NCBI RefSeq assembly: GCF_963667405.1
Contig: NZ_OY763408.1
Location: 2,999,757-3,063,756, forward strand
Length of the DNA stretch: 64,000 nt
From: an uncultured Sphaerochaeta sp.
GTDB taxonomy: Bacteria; Spirochaetota; Spirochaetia; Sphaerochaetales; Sphaerochaetaceae
Direction: 5' to 3'
Position 1 is the stretch's first letter; the number at the start of each line of letters is the position of its first letter. The translations under genes were made by a program, and so were the position numbers. This document shows positions 1-7,113 of the stretch, piece after piece. Under the pieces are notes generated by a model. That model made no database searches. It was not told where the DNA came from and saw nothing but the letters and a program-made list of their open reading frames with translations.

Positions 1-1118
1 CCCTTGAGAATTGGAAGGCCTCCATGGGCAAGCAAGACCCCAGTCTCTCCCTGGCGCAGCGCATTGTGCTCATGAGCGGAGGCTTGGTCACCATCAAGGG
101 AAACACCATCCAGTTCCGTCTCAGTTGGCCCAGTCTCGGTGCTGAGAGCCTTCCTCTCATGGGTAGCAATGTCTACTACCTCGCTTCAGAGGGAGAGACG
201 GAAGTTCCTCCTGTTTTCTCCGAACTGGGACCGGTTTCGATCTTCAAGGTATCCAGTCTGAATCGGAGTACGATCAATCAGCTTGAGGGAGGCCTGCTTG
301 CATGGGATGGGCAGCGGACGGGGAAGGACCTTGAGCTGGCTTTGCATTTGCTTTCCAGGCACAGCCAACTCTCGCGTACGCCGATGGTCTGTTTCCATGC
401 ACCATCCCATCACGAGAGCCTTCATGCTGCCCTATCTTCCGTCCCGAATGAAGCCTCCTCGTTGGGTTTGTTGCTGGTAGTTGGTGCCTCCTTTCCTGAT
501 GTGCCGGTCATCGAGCATATCCGGCACTGCACCCATGATGAGGTGTTGGGCATTGTCCAAAGCCAGCCCATCGGCCTTTTGGTCAGCGATGTTTTCGATC
601 CGGCACTCTATGAGCAGGTGCGCAGACTCACCGGTGCCCCGATCGTCCTGGTAAGGGAGAGTTGGAAGCGGGAAGAGGCGGAGCAACTGAGCCTGATCCC
701 CCGACTCGTAATCGCTCACCGTTGTGTGGAGGACAGCAGCGAATTCCAGACCCGGCTGATCAGCCTGTATGCAACCGGTGAGGTGCTTCCACCCCTGACC
801 GGTGCTTTGGTCAAGCGTGCCGTTGTCTTTTTGGCCGAGCATGCCACCAAGTCAGTCTCCAGATGGCAGCTTTCCGAGGCGGTGAATGTCAGTGAGGACT
901 ACCTTACCAGAATTTTCCGCAAGGAGCTCGGTCTCTCTCCCTGGGACTACCTGAACCGCTACCGTATCTATCTTGCAACCATCCTGCTCAAGGAGTCCAC
1001 CCTTACCATCAATGAGGTGGCAAGCCAGACGGGCTTCCAGGACCAAGCGTATTTTTGCAGGGTATTCAGGAAGATCAAGGGGTGTGCCCCCACCAAGGTC
1101 CGTTCAGCCACAGAATGA
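1..1118 (+). CDS. C-terminal part of a hybrid histidine kinase / receiver-like / AraC regulator (cut by window edge)
   Basis: The reading frame is open to the first base, so the gene starts upstream and only its last ~370 codons are visible. The first visible residues (SLSLAQRIVLMSGG and a following QFRLSW) match the end of a histidine-kinase ATPase domain, where the G2 box is followed by the last strands. A central Rossmann-like stretch with VSDVFDPALYEQVR resembles a degenerate receiver domain. The last ~100 residues are an AraC-type double helix-turn-helix (LSEAVNVSEDYLTRIFRKEL, then INEVASQTGFQDQAYFCRVF). Such one-protein sugar sensors are known in spirochaetes and Bacteroidetes, often beside sugar ABC operons. 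It probably regulates the ABC operon at 2208-6870, which is an inference from position. An internal ATG at 24 is unlikely to be the true start because it would cut the kinase domain. Confidence 0.75.
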   Translation, partial: LENWKASMGKQDPSLSLAQRIVLMSGGLVTIKGNTIQFRLSWPSLGAESLPLMGSNVYYLASEGETEVPPVFSELGPVSIFKVSSLNRSTINQLEGGLLAWDGQRTGKDLELALHLLSRHSQLSRTPMVCFHAPSHHESLHAALSSVPNEASSLGLLLVVGASFPDVPVIEHIRHCTHDEVLGIVQSQPIGLLVSDVFDPALYEQVRRLTGAPIVLVRESWKREEAEQLSLIPRLVIAHRCVEDSSEFQTRLISLYATGEVLPPLTGALVKRAVVFLAEHATKSVSRWQLSEAVNVSEDYLTRIFRKELGLSPWDYLNRYRIYLATILLKESTLTINEVASQTGFQDQAYFCRVFRKIKGCAPTKVRSATE

Positions 1119-1132
1119 TGTGGTTGCTGTGC

Positions 1133-1191
1133 TTGACAAAGGGATACGCCCAACCCTATTATATCGCAGTGCGATATATAGCATCGCGATG
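1133..1191 (+). promoter_or_regulatory. Promoter and palindromic operators of the PadR-DUF2812 operon
   Basis: TTGACA (1133-1138) and TATTAT (1157-1162) are separated by 18 bp. A perfect 8-bp inverted repeat, TATATCGC-AGT-GCGATATA (1160-1178), overlaps the -10, and a second palindrome CATCGCGATG follows at 1182-1191. PadR proteins typically bind palindromes at their own promoter, so autorepression is the likely role. The operator assignment is inference. Confidence 0.7.
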
Positions 1192-1203
1192 TAAGGTGGT
1201 TGC

Positions 1204-1518
1204 ATGGATACCCATATCAGAAAAGTGTACGTCCCGATGACAGAAACAGGGTTTTACATCCTGCTTTGCCTTCAGCAGCCGATGCATGGCTATGGGATTG
1301 TCCAGAAGGTCAGGGAGTTGACAGAGGGAACCATCCTGCTCAGCCCCGGGACTATGTACGGCAGTCTTTCGAAGATGGAGAAAGATGGCCTGATCGTCCT
1401 GCTCAGGGAGGAGGAGAAGCGAAAGGTCTATCAGCTTACCGATCTGGGATGCGAGGTGCTTGCCTTGGAAAAGGAGCGGATTGTCCGGCTGTATAGGAAT
1501 ATGAAGGAGGTACGGTGA
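1204..1518 (+). CDS. PadR-family transcriptional regulator
   Basis: This 104-residue protein is a short PadR repressor: a winged helix-turn-helix with the family hallmark HGYGIVQKV near residue 30 and LSPGTMYGSLSKMEKDGLI for the recognition helix and wing. It is of the small one-domain-plus-helix class. The start is supported by AAGGTGG at 1193-1199. It overlaps the downstream DUF2812 gene by a base at the TGATG junction, so the two are co-translated. PadR plus DUF2812 is a recurrent pair in which the repressor controls a small membrane protein. Palindromes over its own -10 suggest autoregulation. The ligand is unknown. Confidence 0.88.
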   Translation: MDTHIRKVYVPMTETGFYILLCLQQPMHGYGIVQKVRELTEGTILLSPGTMYGSLSKMEKDGLIVLLREEEKRKVYQLTDLGCEVLALEKERIVRLYRNMKEVR

Positions 1519-2057
1519 TGAGAAAGAAGATCATGGTGAGATTTTTCACAATTCCTGAGTATGAGCGGGAGTGTCTCTTTTTGCAGGAACAGCACAGACA
1601 GGGTTGGAAGCTGGTTTCCGTATACTTCCCCGGCATCTATCGCTTTGAGGCGTGCGAGCCGGAAGAGGTGGTCTACCAATTGGATTTCAACGAGGAGGGG
1701 AGGAAGGATCTTCACTCCTATGTGCAGATCTTCAGGGACTGTGGATGGGAATACCTGTTCTCCTTCATGGGGTATACCTATTTCCGAAAGCCGGTGAAAG
1801 CCATGCAACAGGAAGAAGGAATTTTTTGTGATGATGCCTCCCGCCTGGATATGATGCGCCGCGTATTCAAGAGCCGCATGATACCTCTTGTCATGCTTTT
1901 TGTGTTGGTTATCCTGCCCCAGACCTTTCTGCAGGCCAGTCAACGTGACGGTTCTCTCCATTCATTCCTCTTTTACACCTATGTGGTGTTGTTTGCCTTC
2001 TACCTGTATATCTTTGTGCGTTTCTTCCTTCACTACCGGAGGGTTTCACGGCAGTAA
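1518..2057 (+). CDS. DUF2812 domain membrane protein
   Basis: A 179-residue protein. Its N-terminal ~100 residues are a soluble DUF2812 domain (aromatic-rich, with GWKLVSVYFPGIYRFE and a WEYLFSFMGYTYFRK segment). Two hydrophobic helices follow near residues 120-135 and 150-170. The gene starts at the ATG overlapping the PadR stop; GGAGG lies at 1506-1510. A GTG three bases earlier is also possible. The molecular function of DUF2812 is not established; association with PadR repressors suggests a regulated membrane-stress or efflux-related role, which is inference. Confidence 0.8.
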   Translation: MRKKIMVRFFTIPEYERECLFLQEQHRQGWKLVSVYFPGIYRFEACEPEEVVYQLDFNEEGRKDLHSYVQIFRDCGWEYLFSFMGYTYFRKPVKAMQQEEGIFCDDASRLDMMRRVFKSRMIPLVMLFVLVILPQTFLQASQRDGSLHSFLFYTYVVLFAFYLYIFVRFFLHYRRVSRQ

Positions 2058-2207
2058 AAACACATATGTCCTAAAAATGGTGTATTTCTAATACTAAGTA
2101 GGGAGGTTTTTGGAAAAATCCGGTTAGAATGTCGGAAAAGTACAAGAGGCTCCCTGCATTGTCTTGGGGTGCTGACCTATGCTGAACATGCGAGGTTGCA
2201 AACGGAT

Positions 2208-3131
2208 ATGGTACAAAAGAACAGCACCAAACAACTGATGCGGGAGATCAAGCGACATAGGTCTGTCTATGTTCTGCTGGCCATTCCCTTCGTCTATTAC
2301 ATCATTTTCAAGTATATTCCCATCTTCAATGGGCAGATAGCATTCAAGGACTATATGGCACTGGACGGGGTGCTTGGAAGCCAATGGATCGGCTTGGAGC
2401 ACTTCAGGACGTTCATCCACTCCTACTATTTTACGGAACTGTTGCGCAACACCCTGATGTACAGCTTCGGCAAATTGGTGTTCAGTCTTCCGTTGGCCAT
2501 CATTCTTGCCATTGCCATCTACGAGAGCAATCGTCCCCGCCTGCGCAAGATCGTGCAGACCTTGGCCTATCTTCCGCACTTCCTCTCCTGGGTCATCATG
2601 TACGGCATCCTGCTTGCACTGCTTGCCCCCGGTGATGGGATTCTCAATGACATCATCAAGATGTTCGGCGGCAAACCGGTCGACTTTCTGACCAACACCA
2701 ATGCCTTCCCATGGATAGTCATCCTCAGTGACGCATGGAAAGAGATGGGGTGGAGCGCCATCATCTTCATTGCAGCACTGATGGGCATCGACCCATCCCT
2801 GTTTGAGGCTGCCTTGGTGGAAGGGGCCAACTCCTGGCAACGGGTGCGTTACATCACCCTCCCATCCATCCGTCCGGTCATCTTGATCGTAGTCCTGCTG
2901 CGGTTGGGAACCATCCTCGACGCAGGCTTCAACCAGATATTCATGCTCTATTCCACACCGGTCTATTCGGTTGCAGACATCATCGACACCTGGGTTTATC
3001 GTCAAGGGCTTCTGGAGTTCCAGTTCGGCCTTGCCACCGCCGTCGGTTTGTTCAAGGGGGTCATCGGCATGTTCCTGATCCTCGGGTCAAACCGTTTGGT
3101 AAAACGCTTCGGCGGCAACTCACTCTTTTAG
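2208..3131 (+). CDS. Sugar ABC transporter permease, LplB/MalF-like
   Basis: A 307-residue inner-membrane permease with six predicted membrane segments. The binding-protein-dependent transport loop EAALVEGANSWQRVRYITLP lies about 110 residues before the end. The family resemblance is to LplB/YtcP-class permeases that import oligosaccharides, including pectin-derived ones. The upstream in-frame GTG at 2169 would add 13 unusual residues; the ATG at 2208 before a basic, soluble N-terminus is preferred. It forms an operon with the second permease (7 bp gap) and the binding protein. No ATPase is encoded here, so it probably uses a shared MsmK/UgpC-like ATPase encoded elsewhere. Confidence 0.88.
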   Translation: MVQKNSTKQLMREIKRHRSVYVLLAIPFVYYIIFKYIPIFNGQIAFKDYMALDGVLGSQWIGLEHFRTFIHSYYFTELLRNTLMYSFGKLVFSLPLAIILAIAIYESNRPRLRKIVQTLAYLPHFLSWVIMYGILLALLAPGDGILNDIIKMFGGKPVDFLTNTNAFPWIVILSDAWKEMGWSAIIFIAALMGIDPSLFEAALVEGANSWQRVRYITLPSIRPVILIVVLLRLGTILDAGFNQIFMLYSTPVYSVADIIDTWVYRQGLLEFQFGLATAVGLFKGVIGMFLILGSNRLVKRFGGNSLF

Positions 3132-3138
3132 GAGGCGG

Positions 3139-4062
3139 ATGATGACACAGAAGAAAAAAAGACCGAATGGGCGCTTCATCTCAGTGGCTGTCAGACCCAC
3201 TGCCGCCGACCATAGTTTCAACTTGGTGGTGGATATCTTTCTTGTCGCATTGCTTGTGATCATTGCAGTTCCCCTGTGGAGTACGATCACCCTCTCGTTC
3301 AGGCCGAATGACTACATCGGCAACAACCTGGAAGGGATGTTCCTGGCTCCTTGGGATTGGTCGAATGCTGCATACAAGGCACTTCTGGGCAATGCCGGTT
3401 TTGTGCTGGCCTTCGGCAACAGCCTGAAGATTTTGGTAGGCGGTGTGGTCACTGCCTTGCTGCTGACCATCCCGCTTGCATATGTCCTTTCGATCCATAC
3501 TTTGCCCGGAAGGCGCTATCTGAACCTTTTGATCATCATCCCGTATGTATTCAACGTGGGAATGATCCCTTCCTATCTGTTGGTGACCAACCTGGGTCTG
3601 ATCGACAAGCTTGCAGCGGTTTTCCTTCCCGGGGCGATCAGCACCTACAACTGCCTGATCATGCGCTCCTTCTTTGAGGGTATCCCGAATGAGCTGAAGG
3701 AGTCGGCACGCATTGACGGGGCGACGGAAATCCAGGTTCTCATGCTGGTGATCCTTCCCCTATCCAAGGCCATCATCATGACCATCGGTCTCTTCTACGG
3801 GGTTTCGTTCTGGAACGACTTCTTCCATGCAATGCTCTACCTGAACAACAACCAGTTGCAGCCGCTGCCGATTCTGCTGCGCAACATCCTGATGGCCAGT
3901 GGCATGAATGAGTACGTGGAGGTGAATGCCTTCGGGGACGCCCCGATTGCCGCCATCAAGGCAGCATCGGTATTCATGAGCGCCATCCCGATGGTCATCG
4001 CTTATCCGTTCATCCAGAAGTATTTCACCAAGGGAACTCTGCTGGGAAGTGTGAAAGGGTAA
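3139..4062 (+). CDS. Sugar ABC transporter permease, LplC/MalG-like
   Basis: The second permease of the importer, 307 residues with about six membrane helices. The coupling loop reads ELKESARIDGATEIQVLMLV, the canonical EAA motif that contacts the ATPase. GGAGG at 3131-3135 lies just upstream; the ATG at 3142 has better spacing than the one at 3139, so the true start may be one codon later. It is the partner of the preceding LplB-like subunit. The long periplasmic loop after the first helix (FRPNDYIGNNLEGM) is typical of LplC/YtcP proteins. Confidence 0.88.
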   Translation: MMTQKKKRPNGRFISVAVRPTAADHSFNLVVDIFLVALLVIIAVPLWSTITLSFRPNDYIGNNLEGMFLAPWDWSNAAYKALLGNAGFVLAFGNSLKILVGGVVTALLLTIPLAYVLSIHTLPGRRYLNLLIIIPYVFNVGMIPSYLLVTNLGLIDKLAAVFLPGAISTYNCLIMRSFFEGIPNELKESARIDGATEIQVLMLVILPLSKAIIMTIGLFYGVSFWNDFFHAMLYLNNNQLQPLPILLRNILMASGMNEYVEVNAFGDAPIAAIKAASVFMSAIPMVIAYPFIQKYFTKGTLLGSVKG

Positions 4063-4122
4063 CCTTGCTCCCGGCTTTGCTCGATCATATGTGTTTTTGG
4101 AAATTCATAAGGAGGATTTGTT

Positions 4123-5700
4123 ATGAAGAGAACGTGTACCGTATGCATCGCACTCATTGCGTTGCTGTCCCTCGTCAGTCTGCCCTTGTTCAGTCAGGGT
4201 ACTGCTGACCAGGCAAAAGCCAGCGGACCGACCACTGTTGAACTGTGGTATGGTGCTGCCATTACTGAAGCTGGACCGCCTCCTGCCGATTGGGTTGGCT
4301 TCCAGATCATCAAGGACAAGCTCAACATCGATCTCAAGCTGACCGCTCTGCCCTCGAATGAGAGCGACCAGGACGTGAAGGTCCAGGCAGCAGCGGCTGC
4401 CAACAATCTTCCCGACCTGTTCATGGTCCGCCGCGACGTGCTGACCCGCTTGGTGCCCCAGGGCCTGGTGGCTCCTGTCGACGACCTCTATGAGAAGATG
4501 CCGATCCGCACAGCTGCTCACTATGATGAGGTCAGCCGCAGCCATGCCCGTTTCAACGGCAAGACCTACGGCTTGGCAGATCCCGGTTCCATCACCAAGA
4601 ATGAGGGACTTCTCGTCCGCAAGGATTGGTTGGACAAGCTTGGCCTTTCTGTCCCCAAGACCACTGATGAGCTGCTTGCAGTCATGCGTGCCTTCACCTT
4701 TGACGATCCCGATGGGAACGGCAAGGATGACACCTACGGCTACGGCGCTTTCCAGGAGATCAACAACTACGAAGCATGGCCCGGGCGCCGCCTTGAGCCG
4801 ATCTTCGGAGCCTTCGGCGTAGATGGAACCTGGAACATGACCGCTTCCAATGCAGGCCTGAACATTCTCAAGCCCGAATTCTTCGACGCCATGACCATGC
4901 TCAAGCAGATGGTTGATGAGGGAATCATCGATCCCAACTGGCTTGCCTACAAGAAGGACGACTTCCGTGCAGCATGGAAGCAGGGCCGCTTCGGCATCAT
5001 GCGCGAGCAGAATGCAGCTTTTGCAGCCACCTCCAACTACGCCCCGTTCGACAAGAACTTCCCCGACGGCGAGTGGATCATCATCGATCCTCCCACCGGA
5101 CCGAAGGGTCATGCTTCGATCGGTCCCTACACCGCCGGTTTCCGCATCTATGCGATCAGTGCAAAGGCAGTGAAGGAAGGGAAGAAGGACAAGATTGCAG
5201 AACTGCTTGAATGGATGGCTTCCGACGAAGGATATTTCCTCCTCGGTTGGGGTGTTGAAGGCGTGAACTACACCAAGGATGCCAACGGCGTTCCTGTTGC
5301 AGCCAATCTTCCCAATCCTGATCTTGCATTCAGCGCTCCCGGTGGACAGACCGTCACCCAGCTGCGCAACATGGTGTTCTACAACGGTGATATCGAGCTG
5401 TATGCCCGCTATCCCAAGTACATCACCGCAACCAGCAAGAAAGAGATGTCCGCACTTGATGTCCTGCGTGTTATGCAGACCAAGAAGTGGACTCCTGCAG
5501 TTGGTTCGGATACCCTTCCGATTCCCAATGCAGATCTCAAGCGCTTCTACGAGCAGGGCTTGAGTGAGTTCATCACCGGCAAGCGTGCGCTCACCAAGGA
5601 CAGCTGGAACAAGTGGATCGACGAGTTCAAGAAACTCGGTGGCCAGGAGTGGAATGACAAGGGCGTAGCCTTTGCCAAGGAGAACAACCTGCTCAACTAG
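4123..5700 (+). CDS. Extracellular solute-binding protein of the sugar ABC importer (LplA-like)
   Basis: A 525-residue secreted protein with a signal peptide (basic MKR, hydrophobic core, cleavage likely after LPLFS). There is no lipobox cysteine at the cleavage site. The mature part has the type 1 sugar-binding fold of long (500+ residue) LplA/YtcQ proteins; an EF-hand-like calcium loop, DDPDGNGKDD, lies near residue 200. Aromatic-rich segments are typical for oligosaccharide binding. A very strong ribosome site (AAGGAGG, 4111-4117) precedes it, and a perfect hairpin follows the stop codon, which would favour higher protein levels than for the permeases. Substrate is inferred to be a pectin-type unsaturated oligosaccharide from the next gene. 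Confidence 0.88.
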   Translation: MKRTCTVCIALIALLSLVSLPLFSQGTADQAKASGPTTVELWYGAAITEAGPPPADWVGFQIIKDKLNIDLKLTALPSNESDQDVKVQAAAAANNLPDLFMVRRDVLTRLVPQGLVAPVDDLYEKMPIRTAAHYDEVSRSHARFNGKTYGLADPGSITKNEGLLVRKDWLDKLGLSVPKTTDELLAVMRAFTFDDPDGNGKDDTYGYGAFQEINNYEAWPGRRLEPIFGAFGVDGTWNMTASNAGLNILKPEFFDAMTMLKQMVDEGIIDPNWLAYKKDDFRAAWKQGRFGIMREQNAAFAATSNYAPFDKNFPDGEWIIIDPPTGPKGHASIGPYTAGFRIYAISAKAVKEGKKDKIAELLEWMASDEGYFLLGWGVEGVNYTKDANGVPVAANLPNPDLAFSAPGGQTVTQLRNMVFYNGDIELYARYPKYITATSKKEMSALDVLRVMQTKKWTPAVGSDTLPIPNADLKRFYEQGLSEFITGKRALTKDSWNKWIDEFKKLGGQEWNDKGVAFAKENNLLN

Positions 5701-5716
5701 CAGGGAACGATTGTTG

Positions 5717-5744
5717 ATCCGGCTGTCGAAACCGGCAGCCGGAT
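5717..5744 (+). other. Intercistronic hairpin after the binding-protein gene
   Basis: ATCCGGCTG (5717-5725) pairs perfectly with CAGCCGGAT (5736-5744) around a 10-nt loop. No U-run follows, so it is more likely an mRNA 3'-end stabiliser or processing site than a terminator. It also covers the ATG at 5743, arguing for the later start of the hydrolase gene. Confidence 0.6.
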
Positions 5745-5766
5745 GTATATTCCAACAGAGGGAACG

Positions 5767-6870
5767 ATGATGATGGACTGGGGTGAGCACCTCTCGCTGG
5801 CTATGGCCGAAAGCGTCACCAAACGCTACAAGAGAACGCAGATGCGCTGGCATTATGAACACGGATTGGTGATACACAGCTGCCTGCTGGTAGCCAAGGC
5901 GTATGACCGGAGTGACTTTGAGCGGTGGGCCTACAGCATGTACGATCCGATGATAGGCAAGGACGGCAGCATTGCCACCTACCGCCTTGGTGAGTACAAC
6001 CTGGACCAGATCAATGCAGGGAGGAACCTCTTTGCACTCTATGCGCAATCGAAGGAGGAGCGTTTCCTCATGGCTGCCCAGCTTTTGAAGCAGCAGCTCA
6101 ACACCCAGCCCAGGACCCTCAACGGGGTGTTCTGGCACAAGGAAATCTATCCTTGGCAGATTTGGCTTGATGGGGTGTATATGCAAGGACCCTTCAATGC
6201 CCAATTTTGCAAGGAGAGCGGGGACCAGGCAGGTTTTGACGATATCACCGAGCAGGTGGTGAAGGTCTACCGGACCCTCAGGGATGAGAAGACAGGACTG
6301 TTGTACCATGCCTATGATGAGTCACGGGGACAGCGTTGGTCCGACCCGGTTACCGGGCTCTCACCCCATTTCTGGGGCCGTGCCATCGGATGGTACTGCA
6401 TGGCAATCCTCGATATCCTGGACTTCCTGCCCACGAACCATCCAAAGCGTGCGGAGCTTGTCTCCATCCTTCTCTCGGTTCTGACGGCGGTTTTGCCCTA
6501 TCAGGACGCTGGGGGGATGTGGTATCAGATTCTGGACAAGGCTGATGCAGAGGGAAACTATCTTGAGACCTCATGCTCCGCAATGTTTGCCTACAGCCTG
6601 CTCAAGGCGGTACGAACCGGCTTGAGTACGGAAGTGCAGTTCAAGACCAAGGCGCTCCAAGCACTGGAAGGCTTGAAGAACACCTATCTGAGGAAGGATG
6701 CGCAGGGCAACCTCCACCTGGGGGGCATCTGCTCGGTTGCAGGGCTGGGGGGCAATCCCTACCGTGACGGGTCCCTTCACTACTACTTCTGTGAACCGGT
6801 GGTTGAGGATGATTTCAAGGGGGTGGGGCCGTTCATCCTGGCTTGTCTGGAAGCAGAACAGGCACAGTGA
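5767..6870 (+). CDS. GH88/GH105 family unsaturated glucuronyl / rhamnogalacturonyl hydrolase
   Basis: A 367-residue cytoplasmic (alpha/alpha)6-barrel enzyme of the YteR/YesR type. It removes the unsaturated uronic acid left at the non-reducing end by polysaccharide lyases. The catalytic region is clear: PWQIWLDGVYMQGPF carries the proposed catalytic aspartate, and SPHFWGRAIGWYCMAILDIL is the second conserved block. No signal peptide is visible. GAGGG at 5758-5762 supports a start at 5767, with ATGs at 5770 and 5773 as alternatives. It is co-oriented with the LplA/B/C transporter, so imported disaccharides are probably split here. Its last 176 bp are duplicated beyond the insertion sequence; this copy is complete. 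Confidence 0.85.
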   Translation: MMMDWGEHLSLAMAESVTKRYKRTQMRWHYEHGLVIHSCLLVAKAYDRSDFERWAYSMYDPMIGKDGSIATYRLGEYNLDQINAGRNLFALYAQSKEERFLMAAQLLKQQLNTQPRTLNGVFWHKEIYPWQIWLDGVYMQGPFNAQFCKESGDQAGFDDITEQVVKVYRTLRDEKTGLLYHAYDESRGQRWSDPVTGLSPHFWGRAIGWYCMAILDILDFLPTNHPKRAELVSILLSVLTAVLPYQDAGGMWYQILDKADAEGNYLETSCSAMFAYSLLKAVRTGLSTEVQFKTKALQALEGLKNTYLRKDAQGNLHLGGICSVAGLGGNPYRDGSLHYYFCEPVVEDDFKGVGPFILACLEAEQAQ

Positions 6871-7015
6871 TGGGCAATCTCAGCATGCAAGGGGCTCCTG
6901 GTCTGTAAGATCGGGAGCCTTTTCAATGGGAATTGCGATTTGCTTCGCAAGCCGAATGAGAGCGCATTCCTTTGCTTGGCATAGTCCCGAATCTGTATAA
7001 GTTGCTTTTTTGTAA
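6692..7015 (+). repeat. Left copy of 324-bp direct repeat (target duplication of the IS1634-type element)
   Basis: This stretch and 9147-9470 are both 324 bp long and differ at one visible position (G at 6935, C at 9390). They abut the two ends of the insertion sequence. The repeat covers the last 179 bp of the hydrolase gene, its terminator and ~145 bp downstream. Long target duplications are a known peculiarity of the IS1634 family. Confidence 0.9.
6891..6923 (+). terminator. Rho-independent terminator after the hydrolase gene
   Basis: GGCTCC (6893-6898) pairs with GGAGCC (6914-6919), followed by TTTT. The same hairpin is present in the second copy of the target duplication (around 9346-9378). 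Confidence 0.6.
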
Positions 7016-7042
7016 CCTGACTTTGACAGCATAAACCCACAA

Positions 7043-7075
7043 AAAAGCTTGCAACTCATTGAGAAACAAGCTTTT
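7043..7075 (-). terminator. Bidirectional terminator downstream of the IS1634-type transposase
   Basis: AAAAGCTTG (7043-7051) and CAAGCTTTT (7067-7075) form a perfect stem. T-rich tails occur on both sides, so transcripts from either direction would stop here. This may limit read-through into the element from the hydrolase gene. Confidence 0.8.
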
Positions 7076-7113
7076 ATTTTGCCCTTCCAAAACACAAATA
7101 TGTTTATATAGAT

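Noticed and set aside
4105..6309. A 734-codon open frame on the minus strand
   Set aside because: It lies antisense to the binding-protein and hydrolase genes, which have clear families, signal peptide and ribosome sites. It is a composition-driven shadow frame.
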